Shown here: positions 46,580-57,489 of the stretch, one piece after another
Layout of the letters: the number at the start of each line of letters is the position of its first letter
Position numbering within the stretch: the first letter of the stretch is position 1
Assembly (NCBI RefSeq): GCF_020497125.1
Contig: NC_059073.1
Coordinates: 22,527,225-22,591,224 of the forward strand
Length of the DNA stretch: 64,000 nt
Direction: 5' to 3'
Origin: Mauremys mutica
Lineage: Eukaryota; Chordata; Testudines; Geoemydidae
Notes under the pieces: model-generated
The model's input: only the letters and a program-made list of their open reading frames with translations
Told to the model about the DNA's origin: nothing
Databases searched by the model: none
Made by a program: the position numbers and the translations under genes

Positions 46580-46811
46580 CAGGGCCGGTTGCCTAGGTGG
46601 CAGGATTTGCGGGGCAGCATTTTGCTGCCTTTGGCAGAAATTCGGCGGTGGGAGGTCCTTCTGCTCCAGGTCTTCTGCTGCTGAATTTCCGCTGGTCCTT
46701 CACCCACCACCGAAGTGCGCTGAAGACGCGCAGCGGAAGAACCCCCGCCGCCGAATGCTCAGAGGAGGAGCGCTGCCGCCTAGGGCGGCAAAAACCCTGG
46801 CGCCGCTTCTG
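46580..46811. mobile_element. hAT-type non-autonomous element
   Basis: Left end CAGGGCCGGTTGCCTAGGTG; right end reverse complemented CAGAAGCGGCGCCAGGG then TTTTTGCCGCCCTAGGCGG. A perfect 8-bp duplication TGTTTGTG flanks it (46572-46579, 46812-46819). 232 bp, GC-rich interior, non-coding. The inverted ends are weak beyond the first bases, as usual for old copies. Confidence 0.85.
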
Positions 46812-46819
46812 TGTTTGTG

Positions 46820-47329
46820 GCTTTCATAACAAAGGAACTGAGAGACACAGGGAACAGGGTGGTTTACAAAGCACCCAACCAACAGAGTTAAAAATCTGTA
46901 TATGAGGAAGATCGTTGTCCTGTGTTGGCAGGGTGATGCTTAGAAGTGTAGTCCTCCTTTGGTGGCTCACCCTGTCCAACACCTGTAGCCATTCTCAATA
47001 GGAGCCTGATTCAAAACCCTTTGAAGTCGATGGAAAGGCTTCCACTGACCACAGTGGATAAGGCCCTGGATGAATTAGTAATGTACACAGCTTTTTCAAA
47101 CAGCCTAGCCAGTGCTGCTGCTTCTTCCTTAGGTGGAGTTCTGGCTCGCTAGAAGCTGGTTTATCAGCTGCTTTTCATAGAGAGCCTTTGCTTGTATGTA
47201 TGAATAAAAAGAATAAAATCTCATCAGGAGTGGATTCTCAGCTGGTCTAAATACACTGGTTTACATCAATTGATGACCTCGTCCATTGCAGGCCAGCAGG
47301 TGAGACTAAGTTAGCTCTCAGAGGGGAAA
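46820..47329. other. unassigned stretch
   Basis: At 47226-47300 CTCAGCTGGTCTAAATACAC and TGGTTTACATCAATTGATGA suggest one half of the small element type at 21328. No gene. Confidence 0.3.
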
Positions 47330-47580
47330 GGTGATTCACTGATTATCCACTAGCCTGAGACTCAGGAGACCTAGTTCAATTCCCTGCTCTATCACTGATT
47401 TCATGTGTGACCTTGGACAAGCCACTTAGTCTTTCTGTGCCACAATACCCCATCTGTAAAATGGAGACAATAGCTATTGCTGGCCTGACAGAGGTGTTAT
47501 GAGGACAAATACATCAAAGATTGCCAGGTGGTCAGGGACTACAGTAATGGGGGCCATATAAGTACCTTAGTTATAGAGAT
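47330..47580 (+). repeat. MIR-like SINE, near complete
   Basis: AGACTCAGGAGACCTAGTTC, then CCTGCTCTATCACTGATTTC, TGTGTGACCTTGGACAAGCC, ACTTAGTCTTTCTGTGCC, CATCTGTAAAATGGAGACAA and TGTTATGAGGACAAATACAT. Complete core landmarks in order. Confidence 0.9.
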
Positions 47581-47721
47581 CAAGGAAGGTCACTTCTTCT
47601 CACAGCACCATTTCCCTATATTCTAAGCTTTATGACTGACTCTACCTTATTCCAGCAGAGTATCTGCTACTTGAAGTCTCTAAATCACGATTTGGAGCAT
47701 TCAACAGCAGAGTCAAGGGAG
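47581..47721. other. unassigned spacer
   Basis: Nothing recognised. Confidence 0.3.
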
Positions 47722-47831
47722 AGAATTAGTTCAGGAGTGGGTGGATCGGCTTATGTGGCCTGCATCTTGCAGGAGGTCAGACTAGATGATCATAATGGTC
47801 CCTTCTGATCTTGAATTCTATGATTCTATGA
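47722..47831 (+). mobile_element. CR1 LINE 3' end
   Basis: GTGGCCTGCATCTTGCAGGA, GGTCAGACTAGATGATCATA, ATGGTCCCTTCTGATCTT then ATTCTATGATTCTATGATG. The terminal ATTCTATG repeat is intact. About 110 bp, 5'-truncated. Confidence 0.95.
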
Positions 47832-47929
47832 TGCTCCAGTTGGCTTACTGCAGTTTTTCTTTTAAAGCAGAGCTGAGTTTTCCCAAATGGAGTTGACACT
47901 GATTTATTCATAATTGTACCTTGTACTCG

Positions 47930-48050
47930 TATAGCACGTTTTCACCAGAGGTACTCAAAGCACCTTCCACGCATTAATTGATGACCTCAGAAGAAACCTG
48001 TGCTCACCAAGGAGTGGATTATAACCATTTCTTAGGTACAATTCTATTTC
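47930..48050 (-). repeat. decayed MIR-like SINE fragment
   Basis: TACTCGTATAGCACGTTTTC and GTACTCAAAGCACCTTCCAC resemble the reverse of the SINE tail (cf. 36905). Weak. Confidence 0.4.
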
Positions 48051-50324
48051 TAGATAGAGGAAAGCATTATTAAAACCATTTAAAATATGGATAAACTGAA
48101 GAACAAACAGGCCAGATTTTCCAGACTTGTGCCTAACATCAGGTAGTTAAAAACAGTATTAAGCACCCAGATAAGTGGCCTGACTTTCAGAGTTGCTGAG
48201 CAACTGCAATCCCCACTGATTGCTTGATTCCTGGGGCTGGAGGCATGATGGCCTAAGCAGTCCATTCATCCAGCTGTAAACTGGGCAGACCTCTTTCTCT
48301 ATGGTTTTATTCTCTGTCCGTAATTGAGAGAAAACTGGATGTGGTTTTGCCCAGTATTGCACGCGGAAGACGCCATTTTGAAAAGCATGCTGCTCTGCCC
48401 TGGTCTGCATGACCTTGCACCATGCGTGTGAGGTCATGCTGGTGGAGGCGGGCCCATGCCATTCCTAGTCTAGCTGATGCAATTACAGGTGACGTTCTTA
48501 TTCATGTAAATGTCTAACAGCATTTGAAAGTTTAATGTCGCTAAGCATCCTAAACATTCCCTCTTGTTTGGATATGATCTCTTCAATTATGAGCCCCTCT
48601 TAGAAATTGTATTTTCAACACCATTTGGTTTTTCAGCCTGCCAGAAAGTTCTGTTTCAAAAGGTCTGGATTAAGATGTCCTTGTTCACACTGAGTAGTGC
48701 CTACATCTTGAGTGGCTCTATTGAAATCAGTGGGACTAATCTACAAATACAATATGATCTGTGAGCAAACATATTACAATACAGTTCAAAATGAGTTCCT
48801 AAAGGGTTACAAGTAAGGTATGAGAAGGCAAATTAGTGCTATTTAAAATCTTGTCTCAAATGTTCTCAGCAGAAGTCCTGGGAATATTTTATATCAAAGG
48901 TATTCAGCTATAGGGCACTACATAATTGTTTACTTTGGAAACAGCAAGGCTGATTCACTTATGTGGGATACTCCCATGCTATTAGCAGACAAGATCCACA
49001 GCGCGTCATAGCTTTTAGGTCACATTACACCTAATTAATTCATTACACCTTAATTAATAAGTATGCAAAGAAATAGATCTATATGACCTAAGCATTATGG
49101 AGTGGATTGTGCCTTATGGTCTGCCTAGGGCTGGTCATGAAACTGAGCCGTTTTGCCCCTACAGGAGTTCAAATGGTTTTTGGTTCATTCCAATTTGGAA
49201 TAAAACCAAATTATAAAACCTTGAAACATTTTCACAATACAGAAGTTTTGTTTTTGGGTGAGCCCCAATCTTGGGTCCCAGACAAAAGAAACCAAGAGGT
49301 ATAACCATTACTATGAATCTTTCTGCACCTTTGTATCATGTACATAGAAAAAATTAGTCAACTACAGTAGGCACTTTACATGGGACATTTGATCTAAGGT
49401 TATAATTTAGAAATTATTTTTCTTTCTGTGTTTATAAAGGCATTATGGTACATAAAGAATGAAAGTCATAAATTCAGACATGTTTGGGAGAGGTTTAGAT
49501 ACAACAGTGGCAGGGGCCTTGTAAGTACCTAGAGAGGGAAAGACAGTCATAACTACTAACATTTCCAGTTGGTTTTGTTCTTGAACTTGTCAAATGTGTG
49601 GTCTGCTCAAAAGAGTGGAGGATCAGTTCACTGACCAGTTGTATATCAACTTGATTTCTGCCTCTTTTTAAATAAGCCCAGATACATCATCTTGCTTCAA
49701 AATATCAATAACTAAGTCTTAGAAGCTCCCCAAAATACCAGCTTGTGACTATGACAAGGATTTTCAGATTTGAATGACTAAAGTTAAGCTCCAAAAATCT
49801 ATATTTCAGCACCCAACTTTGAAAATTGTGGCCTATATTTTTAATACCTTAAATCACAGATGTTGGGCAGCACCCATAAGCATAGAGGGCAGGTGTATGC
49901 TTGGAAGAGCTGGGGGAAGCTTCTATTTAGTCAGGATCCATCTTCCTATTTGTAGGTTTTGTAACATACCTGAACCTTGGACCAGGTCTGCTGACAGGCT
50001 GGGCTGAATTCTGAGGCAATATCAGCTGAGGGTTGAGCAAACCTATAGAGTTATAGTTTCAGGTGGAGCCCATGGGCAACTCAGTAGTTTTTTGCCCCAG
50101 ACTGGGCAAAACATGGTAGATTTGGCTGAGTTTCAGTTTGAGTCTTTGAGTGCAGGAAATTCAAACCAACATTCAGGGGCTGTTGAAACCAAAGTTCATG
50201 AAAACCATAATGGCTGAACTTTGCAGATTTCTGCTTACTGGGTATTTGGCATGTGGTCGGGTACTGAATCTTGCTCTCACTCTCTCATATGCAGACGTAA
50301 GAGCTCAATGCTCAGTTTCCATAA
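48051..50324. other. unassigned stretch
   Basis: About 2.3 kb, no gene recognised. AT-rich text at 49125-49270 (GGGCTGGTCATGAAACTGAG onward) may be another TAGAGCTG-family relic. Confidence 0.3.
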
Positions 50325-51125
50325 CTAGAGGATAGCCTCTGGATCAAGGGAGACTAGCCATTGTAGACTGCCCTCCAGATGTTGGGTTGGGCACCCTTCC
50401 ACCAGATGAGTTATCGTTTGCCCTACAGTCACAACACGGAGAGAAACGCAGGCCGAGTCGGCGCATGGTTGTGGCAATTCTGGCTGAGCCATGGAGTAGT
50501 CTGTTGAACTTGGTCCAGGATCTACGATCAAGTGGACAAGGAGGAAGGTACAGCGATGGACTCCTGCATTTAGTGTGGGGGAGACACTGTTTCTCATCGA
50601 TGCTTCCACTCTGTAAGGACATAATTTTTGGCTCCCTGGTAGCACTGATCATCCATGCATGGTAAAGAGTCAGTAGCACTCTTGTCCGATTTAACAGATT
50701 TAACAAAAATAGCATCTTGTCAAAGGTCTAGTGTTGCTACATGGGCTAGCACATACAGACCGGAGAGTGGTGTATCGTCTGAACAGCCAATAATTACATG
50801 AGTGGACGAATTCAGCTCCATGTCGACAAGCTGAGTGTGGCGGCTGTGCCCTGAGACTGCAGAGAAGTTTTCAGATGGAGCAAACACCAGGGCCAATGCA
50901 GACACATGCAGGACCGCAGGGTCTGCTCCCCAGGAAGTTCCTGATAATTTTCGTATCAAGGTGGTATGGGAAGAGATGTTCATTTTCAGGGGATTCGAGA
51001 AGGCTGGTATGTCACACTGTGGTGGAGTTTTACTCCCAAATATGCAACAATTGGGTATTGAATATACATGCACTCAAACAAAGTGCAAATGTGGACATAA
51101 ACTTTTTTTCCAAGGGGGCTTTCCA
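50325..51125 (-). pseudogene. non-LTR retrotransposon ORF2, C-terminal relic
   Basis: On the minus strand the pieces are, in order: YLGVKLHHSVTYQ (51045-51010 area), SSHTTLIRKLSGTSWGADPA and VLHVSALALVF (50970-50850), SRHTQLVDMELNSSTHVIIG with GLYVLAHVATLDL (to 50720), then WTKFNRLLHGSARIATTMRR (about 50510) and QTITHLVEGCPTQHLEGSLQ ending LVSLDPEAIL. These match the post-catalytic and C-terminal region of jockey-like non-LTR retrotransposon ORF2 proteins often annotated in vertebrates. At least two frameshifts and internal stops break it. The catalytic RT core is missing. The clade is not certain from this part. Confidence 0.75.
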
Positions 51126-51232
51126 ATCCTCCAAGCATCTCGAGTGAGGCCCAGCATTTTAGGTGCTATCCCTCTAGCTAAGGAAGATTGGATAATTCAC
51201 CCTTGGAATTCATTAACACCATTTTTTCAATC
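51126..51232. other. spacer between LINE relic and hAT element
   Basis: May be more of the retrotransposon; no frame recognised. Confidence 0.3.
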
Positions 51233-51240
51233 ATCTAAAG

Positions 51241-51573
51241 CAGTGTTTCCTAAACTTGGGATGCCACTTGTGTAGGGAAAGCCCCTGGTGGGCTGGGCAG
51301 GTTTGTTTACCTGCCACGTCCCCAGGTCCGGCCGATCGTGGCTCCCAGTGGCCGCGGTTCACCACTCCAGGCCAATGGGAGCTGCAGGAAGCGGCGTGGG
51401 CCAAGGGACGTACTGGCTGCCTCTTCCAGCAGCTACCATTGGCCTGGAGCAGTGATCCGCGTCCAGTGGAAGCCGCGATTCAGCCGAACCTGCGGACGTG
51501 GCAGGTAAACAAACTGACCTGGCCCGCCAGGTGTTTTCCCTACACAGGCGGCATCCCAAGTTTGGAAACACTG
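51241..51573. mobile_element. hAT element with long inverted ends
   Basis: Left end CAGTGTTTCCTAAACTTGGG then ATGCC; right end reverse complemented CAGTGTTTCCAAACTTGGGA then TGCC, and the inverted similarity continues through GTGTAGGGAAA and beyond to TGTTTACCTGCC. Target copies ATCTAAAG (51233-51240) and ATCTAGAG (51574-51581) match at seven of eight. 333 bp, GC-rich interior with mirrored CCAATGGGAGCTGC/GCAGCTACCATTGG. Non-coding. Confidence 0.92.
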
Positions 51574-51581
51574 ATCTAGAG

Positions 51582-51864
51582 CAATCATTGTTGGTTGAGC
51601 AATACAGAACACTCCTTTTCCCCAGGGGCTTGACTGTGCATGCTGACAGCCAACCTGGAGCTTGCAAGTGAGACTGCAGATTGAACCAATGCCCCCTCCC
51701 TGGAAGCAGAGTTCACTGCCCATGGGCCACGAGAACTTGTTTTTTAGTGTGATTTGGATATTCTGTGATTGTGTGTGTATACGAGATTATTTTAGAAACA
51801 GGCCAACACAGGCTACTGAAAGAGGAAGAAATCTAGTGTGCCTATTGTAAAAGGGCCAGGGAGG
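51582..51864. other. unassigned stretch
   Basis: Nothing recognised. Confidence 0.3.
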
Positions 51865-52085
51865 AAGGACAGGTATTGGATTAGGACTCAGGTGACCTGG
51901 GCTCACTTCCTGGCACAGCCACAGAATTGCTGTGTGGCCTTAGGCAAGCTGTTTTGAAATTCAGTTTCCTGTCTTGTAAAATGGGGATGATAAAGCTGTA
52001 TTATCTCACAGGGTTGTTGTGAGGATAGATTCATTAATGTTGTCTGAGGTGCTTAGAAATTACAGTGCTGGGGTCCTTTATACGA
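51865..52085 (+). repeat. MIR-like SINE, near complete
   Basis: GGACTCAGGTGACCTGGGCT, ATTGCTGTGTGGCCTTAGGC, AATTCAGTTTCCTGTCTTGT, AAAATGGGGATGATAAAGCT, CACAGGGTTGTTGTGAGGAT. Very clear MIR core, one of the best preserved copies. Confidence 0.92.
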
Positions 52086-52164
52086 ATGTACCCAGCGAGA
52101 GGATGTCCAAATACTTCAAGGCTCATTTTTTCAGGATGGATGAGATTTGGGCTTGCAATTTGCA

Positions 52165-52590
52165 GTGTCCCTATTAGAAATGGAATTTCTATACCATGAA
52201 AAAAATTCCAGTATTTTGACATTCATTTCCATCCCACATCAGGACAAAAAGTCAAAATAGCTAAACTTAGATATAACTAGAAATGTCCTATAATGCACTG
52301 CAGAAGAGAATGTGGTGCATCATGGGAGATGTAGTCCAGCTGCAGAACAAGGCCCATAGGGAAAAATTAAGGACACAAGGGACCCAGAACTATAATTTCC
52401 CTACTATAATTACCACTACAGTGGCTCAAATAGACACAGATTTTAACGTTGACCCCTAAGAAAACTTTTTGCTTTGATTTTCCTGATGGATAATTCCCCC
52501 CAAATGGTGCCCCCCTCCTCCCCTAGTGTTTTTGATCTTAGATTAATTTTCTGATGGAAATGTTTCATTCAGAATTTTTCAACCCGCTCT
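52165..52590. repeat. AT-rich element with CATCATGGGAGATGTAGT core
   Basis: AT-rich flanks with AAAATTCCAGTATTTTGAC and CTGATGGAAATGTTTCATTC surround GTGCATCATGGGAGATGTAG. It ends near TTTCAACCCGCTCTTG, a decayed form of the CCAGCTCTA terminus. Assigned to the TAGAGCTG family with caution. Confidence 0.45.
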
Positions 52591-53368
52591 TGTCCCATTC
52601 AATGAAATCCTTTGTTAAACATCTTGGCATAGATAAGCACATTTATATAAGGGCAGAAGCTGGTTTGTAAAATGTAATGGGTGAGATCAAAAGCAAGTGC
52701 TTGCTACTCCACATCTTTGCACCTACATATGTTAACCTCCCCTGCCCTGTTGAGGACAATCTAGCTGCTATCCTGTGCCACCCTGTAACTGTATCAAACC
52801 ACCTTATACCTTTCCTTTTAATATTTTATCATTGTTTGGAACAATGTTGGGACTTGTGTTACAGCTCATTTATTTTCTGTGGGAACAGTAATCTGATTTC
52901 AATGTATGTGTGTGGGTGGGTAGATTATAAATTATAGGCTCCGAGCTCAGGTACAGGTCCTGGGAGTGACTGTTTTAAATAGTTGTACGATTAACAAATC
53001 ATAATGTTTTATGGAATGGAAAGAAAGAGCTGTCTTGAAGATCAGGGTTTTACTTTAGGAATGATTCACTGTGGGATCTAGAATAGTTGGGGGTTGGAGA
53101 TAGAATATTTATCATTTTATGCACATGAAGTCAGCTAGTGATGTGTGAAATTATTTGAAGGTAGAAGTCTGGTTTGGTGTAAACTTTTTGGAAGGAGAAA
53201 GTTTTTGCTTTAAAGGGCGGGTTTGGAGATGATGGTTGATTGCCGCAGTTGGTTACTTGCAGAGGCGTGTGGATATGAATAGAGGTGGGTGTCACTTAGC
53301 TAGATGGAAGATTGGGTTCCAGGTGTCTGTCAATATAGCTTCATAATGCTGTCCACCATAGTTATAAC
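52591..53368. other. unassigned stretch
   Basis: No gene or repeat recognised. Confidence 0.3.
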
Positions 53369-53376
53369 ATCTATGT

Positions 53377-53679
53377 CAGCAGTGGGCAACCTGAGGCCCA
53401 CACACAGCGTGTCAGGGTAATCCACTGGCAGGCCGTGAGACAGTTTGTTTACATTGACTGTAAGCTCCCAGTGGCCGTGGCTCACTGTTCCCGGCCAATG
53501 GGAGCTGTGGGAAGTGACGGTCAGCCTGCGCCACTTCCCACAGCCCCCATTGGCTGGGAACAGCGAACCGCAGCCACCGGGAGCTGCGGGCAGCTGTGCC
53601 TGTGGACGGTCAGTGTAAACAAACTGTCTCACAGCCCGCCAGCGGATTACCCTGATGGGCCGTAGGTTACCCACCACTG
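53377..53679. mobile_element. hAT element with GGCAACCTGAGGCC end
   Basis: Left end CAGCAGTGGGCAACCTGAGG then CCCA; right end reverse complemented CAGTGGTGGGTAACCTACGG then CCCA. A perfect 8-bp duplication ATCTATGT flanks it (53369-53376, 53680-53687). Inside, GACAGTTTGTTTACATTGAC and GGCCAATGGGAGCTGTGGGA are mirrored by CAGTGTAAACAAACTGTCTC and CCCACAGCCCCCATTGGCTG, so almost the whole 303 bp folds on itself. It shares the GTTTAC and CCAATGGGAGCTG blocks with 51241-51573. Confidence 0.93.
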
Positions 53680-53699
53680 ATCTATGTTCTGAAATAAAG

Positions 53700-53830
53700 C
53701 TCTATGCTAGCACACACTTAAATAGATGCTTAACTTTAATCATGTTAGTAGTACCATTGACTTCAAAGACAGTATCCACGTGTTTAAAGTTAAGCATGTG
53801 CTTAATGCTTTGCTGGAGCTGGGCCTAACC
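53700..53830. mobile_element. small MITE, CTTAACTTTAA type
   Basis: ATGCTTAACTTTAATCATGT faces ACGTGTTTAAAGTTAAGCAT across CCATTGACTTCAAAGAC, and the right end is GCTTTGCTGGAGCTGGGCC. Same general type as 37618-37712. Confidence 0.65.
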
Positions 53831-54839
53831 CAGTAGTTCCCCTTACAGCCAATGTCCAGCACGCTTCTTAAAAGAGGAAGGAGAAGAGTAATAACACTAT
53901 ATAAGTGTCAAGTATTATAATGATAAGTTCTCTGATGTGTATGATCTTGTTCAAAATTTGACAGTCTCATCAACTGAATCAGTCAGATAAAAGAGATGCA
54001 GACACACCTCCAAAGTTTTGTTACATAATGCTCCATGTTTTGGTCCAAAATACATGTGCTGATTCTGAAATCCATTCTTTTCAGAACATTTGATTTTTAG
54101 CAAGTCATCTAAATATTGCTCACTTACAAAAAGGAGCCAAAAGTTTGTTCCAAAGAGGGAATAGATGATTTATTTTTCTATATAGCATTTCACTGGCAGT
54201 GTATCTGCATAGCAGGTACACCCTGTATCCATTTATTTTAACTTCTTGAGATGTCATTTATTGGATCTCATTCATTCCAGCATCAAAGAAAAGTGTTGAC
54301 TTGAAAATGACACTATCTCAGCTCAAATTTGCCCCAAAATTGGGCTTGTTAAAAACAAGACTGAACAGAACCTAGTGAAAAGAGAAGTGTTTCCAGATTT
54401 TTTTTGAGAGAAACAGCTCCCTGAAGCATTTGCAGCCCAAACAATGCAGTATTGTCCTGATCTAGGGGAAGCTGAAACTGATTAGAAATTAACTAGACTC
54501 ACTAGTGAAACTGACTCATCTATTTACATTGTTAAAACTGTGAGAAATGCAAGCTGTTAACAAACAGCATCAAAATAGTTCAATTTATTTTTAACTTAAA
54601 AAAGTCTTTCAGCTTTTATCATCCAAGGTAGTATTAGTAACAAAGGCAAGGACATTAACATTTTATTTCTATATAATTTTTTTAAAATACATTATTTATA
54701 GACAGACACAGGCTCCTTAATTACAAAATATTATATAGTAATCCATGAGACAAAACACATGTACACATACATAGATGTGTGTCTGTCTGTCTATCTCTCT
54801 ATGCTATGGAAATATGATTATTTGGTGGCTAGTTTGAGT
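53831..54839. other. repeat-poor stretch, no gene recognised
   Basis: About 1 kb, AT-rich, with a short CTGT/CTAT microsatellite-like tract near 54776-54800. No coding motif or repeat ends. Confidence 0.35.
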
Positions 54840-55145
54840 AGTTCAAACTTGGGGCAAATCAAAGTGCATTTTGCCAATTTGCTTTTTGAAGACTTTGGCA
54901 ATGCTCACTGCAGAGGAAAGAAGGGACATGAAATGGGAGGGATTAAGGATGAAGCGAAAAGTTTGGTTTGTGGTCAGCTTTAACTGTTTGGGATGAAATT
55001 TTCCATGCCAAGTTTCTGCCGCAGGCTGGGTGTTTTGGGCAAATTTCTGTGAACAATTTGGCTGTTTTTGAGAATCCGGTGGGGGGTGGGGTGGGGTGGG
55101 GGTGGGGGTTGTTATTTTGTCCATCTGAAAAAAAACTCTGAAAAA
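54840..55145. repeat. AT-rich/G-rich element relic
   Basis: GTTCAAACTTGGGGCAAATC and mirrored TTTGGGCAAATTTCTGTGAA suggest an AT-rich family element. It contains the G-rich run at 55078-55110. Confidence 0.35.
55078..55110 (+). repeat. G-run tract (possible G-quadruplex)
   Basis: Five or more runs of four or more G separated by single T bases. This spacing would permit a G-quadruplex on the plus strand. Low-complexity origin is likely. Confidence 0.7.
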
Positions 55146-55371
55146 TCAGTTTCCACATGCTCGGAGCTTAACAGCTAGAATCTCCAAAAATGCCACCCTC
55201 CTTGAGCATGTCCAAGCTCTCCCCGCACATACTGCTCACCAGATGTGCATGGGCCGTCCCCTTCCAGCTCCTGCGTGTGACAGCATTGTGCATGTGTGAT
55301 TTCCCATAGAATGACTGAGCATGCTCTGTGCAGCCTAGGGCTACCAGGATGACTTTCTCTGTATGGCTGCT
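55146..55371. other. unassigned stretch
   Basis: Nothing recognised. Confidence 0.3.
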
Positions 55372-55575
55372 CAGGGCCGCCCGGAGGATTCAGGGGGCCT
55401 GGGGCAAAGTGGGGAAGCAGAGGCGGTCTGGGTCTTCGGCAGCATTTAGGCGGCGGGGGGCCCTTCAGTCGCTCTGCATCTTCAGCAGCACTGAAGGGCC
55501 CCCTGCCACCGAAGTGCCGCCAAAGACCTGCTATCAGGTATTCGGGGGGGGGGGGGGTGGAAGGGGGTGGCAGTG
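55372..55575. mobile_element. hAT-like CAGGGCCGCCC element, left end only
   Basis: Starts CAGGGCCGCCCGGAGGATTC then GGGGGCCTGGGGCAAAG, followed by a mirrored GGGGGGCCCTTCAGTCGCTC/GCACTGAAGGGCCCCCTGCC hairpin. It fades into a long G-run near 55542. No right end or target duplication found, so it is truncated or decayed. Confidence 0.6.
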
Positions 55576-56149
55576 TGGGGAGTAACTGGATTTGAGGGCA
55601 GGGAGTCTGTCAAGCTTGGGAGGAATGGGAGGTACAGTCTATGCCCCCAATAGTAGAGAACATTACCCTCCAGAAACTGGAATGGAACCCAAGATTCCTG
55701 CCTCATCATTCCTCTGCTGTTAGCAAACAGCTGTGAAACCCACTGGCAGAGAGCAAGGTTTGAATAGTGTATCACAAATAAGGCACAGGGCCACACACTG
55801 AACAATTAGGATAAAACAAAATATTGGATTGGAGTGAGACTCTACACAAGGGCATTTCTCTGATTGCTGTAATACGGTAACTTTGGACTGCTGCATTCAG
55901 TCAATTCCAGCATTTCCAGAAGTGTTCTAGGCATTAGTGGTGCAATCCCATTGATTTGGATGTAGTTCAGAACAGCCTGGTGCAAAGGAAAATCAGGGCC
56001 TGAGAATGACCTGGTGATGCAGGCAGAGGAATCTCTCTCCTGCTCTGTGCTGGTGCCTACACGTATCAGAGGCACCAGGCTAACTTGCTGTATGAGGAAA
56101 TTGTCTGAGGCCTGGATGCTAACAGACAGACGAGAGCTTCACAGGGAGG
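55576..56149. other. unassigned stretch
   Basis: Nothing recognised. Confidence 0.3.
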
Positions 56150-56545
56150 GTTTGTAGTGAGGTATGTGAGGATACAGGGGGTGGAGGGAAGAGCGGGGTG
56201 TGTGGGGAAAGCGGGGATCCAGGGGGGGAGGGAAGCACCAGAGGGATGGAGCAGTCGTTGTGAGGGAAATAGGGACTCAAAGGGGAGAGAGGGCTCTGGG
56301 GGTGTGGCTAGGGGGCTAGGACGGAACACAGAGACCCCAGCATGGGGGAAAAGGAGGCAGTGGAAGGAAATGGGGGGCACGCAGCCCCTGGCATGGTGGG
56401 GGCGGGGGGAGAATGGGAACAATGGTATTGGTAGAGAGGGATGTGCTGGAGAGCCCTGGCGTGAGGGTGAGGGGGGTAGCAAGGGACTCCGTGGAACAGA
56501 ATGGCAAGGGAGGGTGTCTCACAGGGAATTTGAGGGGGAATGGAG
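56150..56545 (+). repeat. purine-rich (G/A) low-complexity tract
   Basis: Nearly 400 bp dominated by GGGGA, GGGAAG and AGAGGG strings on the plus strand with few pyrimidine runs. No exact period found by eye. Open frames on both strands here are compositional artefacts. Confidence 0.7.
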
Positions 56546-57489
56546 GAATGCAAGGAGCCCCTGCTGTATGCCACACCGCAGCAATAAAACAACCAGACGT
56601 AACGCATTGCTGGTGGGAATGTTGAATAAGGTTCCCATGGTATTTAAAGGAAGAGCTTGCCTCTCCATTCCCACCTGACACATTTGTCACTGTGCTCCAT
56701 GCTGGTTACCGTCTAGGGGTTGAGTCTCAGCTGCACCTGTGCAAGGCTTAGCTCACCTCCCCCAGGTGGAGGAAATCGATACCAGGGTCACAGGACTGGG
56801 AGCAGGTGACTACGAATGAGAGGGACATGAGGGCAGGTGAGCAGACTTGGGAATAGTACTCCATCAGAGTGGGCAGAGCAGCCAGGAAAGGACCCTGAGG
56901 AGGCCGAGGCTGAGTATCTCTCCATGGCTCCTAGTTAAAAAGTCTGGGAGAGGAGTTTGCAGGGAGCCAGAGCTGGAGCCAGGTAGGAAGACTGGAGGGG
57001 AAAGGAAGGAAGCTTCACTAGAGAGAGGACTGAGCATCTGGAACCAAAGTCTGAGCCGGCAAGGAAAGCTGTGTGGAAGAATTTTGTGGTGTGATGAACT
57101 TTAAGTTGATAACTCAGATGCCCAACAGGGCTGGGTTACTGAGAAAACACCTGCAGCATGCATGTGATTAGCTGGTGAAGAAGAGAAACTGAGGCAGCAG
57201 CCAGCCAAAAGCCAGGCTGGATAAATCTTCCTACAGTTACCATTGTTCATCCTTCTTGCCTAGCTGCTGTTGCAGGCTGTCTTGGAGCATTTCCTCCTTA
57301 ACTACTACTACTTTCCCAGGTCATTTAGTAGTTCAGGTCTTGGCATGTTCTTTCTTTCACAACCAGTTGAAAGATTTCCACAAGAGGGTTAGTCAGACCT
57401 CCCATCAGCTTTGTTGCCTCTTTCTCTAGCTCTGCCTGTGTGAAGGAAAAGAGAAAAGTAACCACTTCCTCCCCCCTAAACTTCCCCTG
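56546..57489. other. unassigned stretch
   Basis: No gene or repeat family recognised. Confidence 0.3.

Noticed and set aside
50835..51275. 146-codon plus-strand frame as a gene
   Set aside because: The recognisable protein is on the opposite strand (retrotransposon ORF2). The plus frame is its shadow.
51256..51723. Overlapping frames of 96-107 codons on both strands
   Set aside because: They sit inside the long-inverted-end hAT element and its flank, and reflect its GC-rich self-complementary body.
56066..56690. Opposed long frames, up to 173 codons plus and 138 codons minus
   Set aside because: Purine-rich low-complexity sequence keeps stops rare; the translations are repetitive and unlike a protein family.
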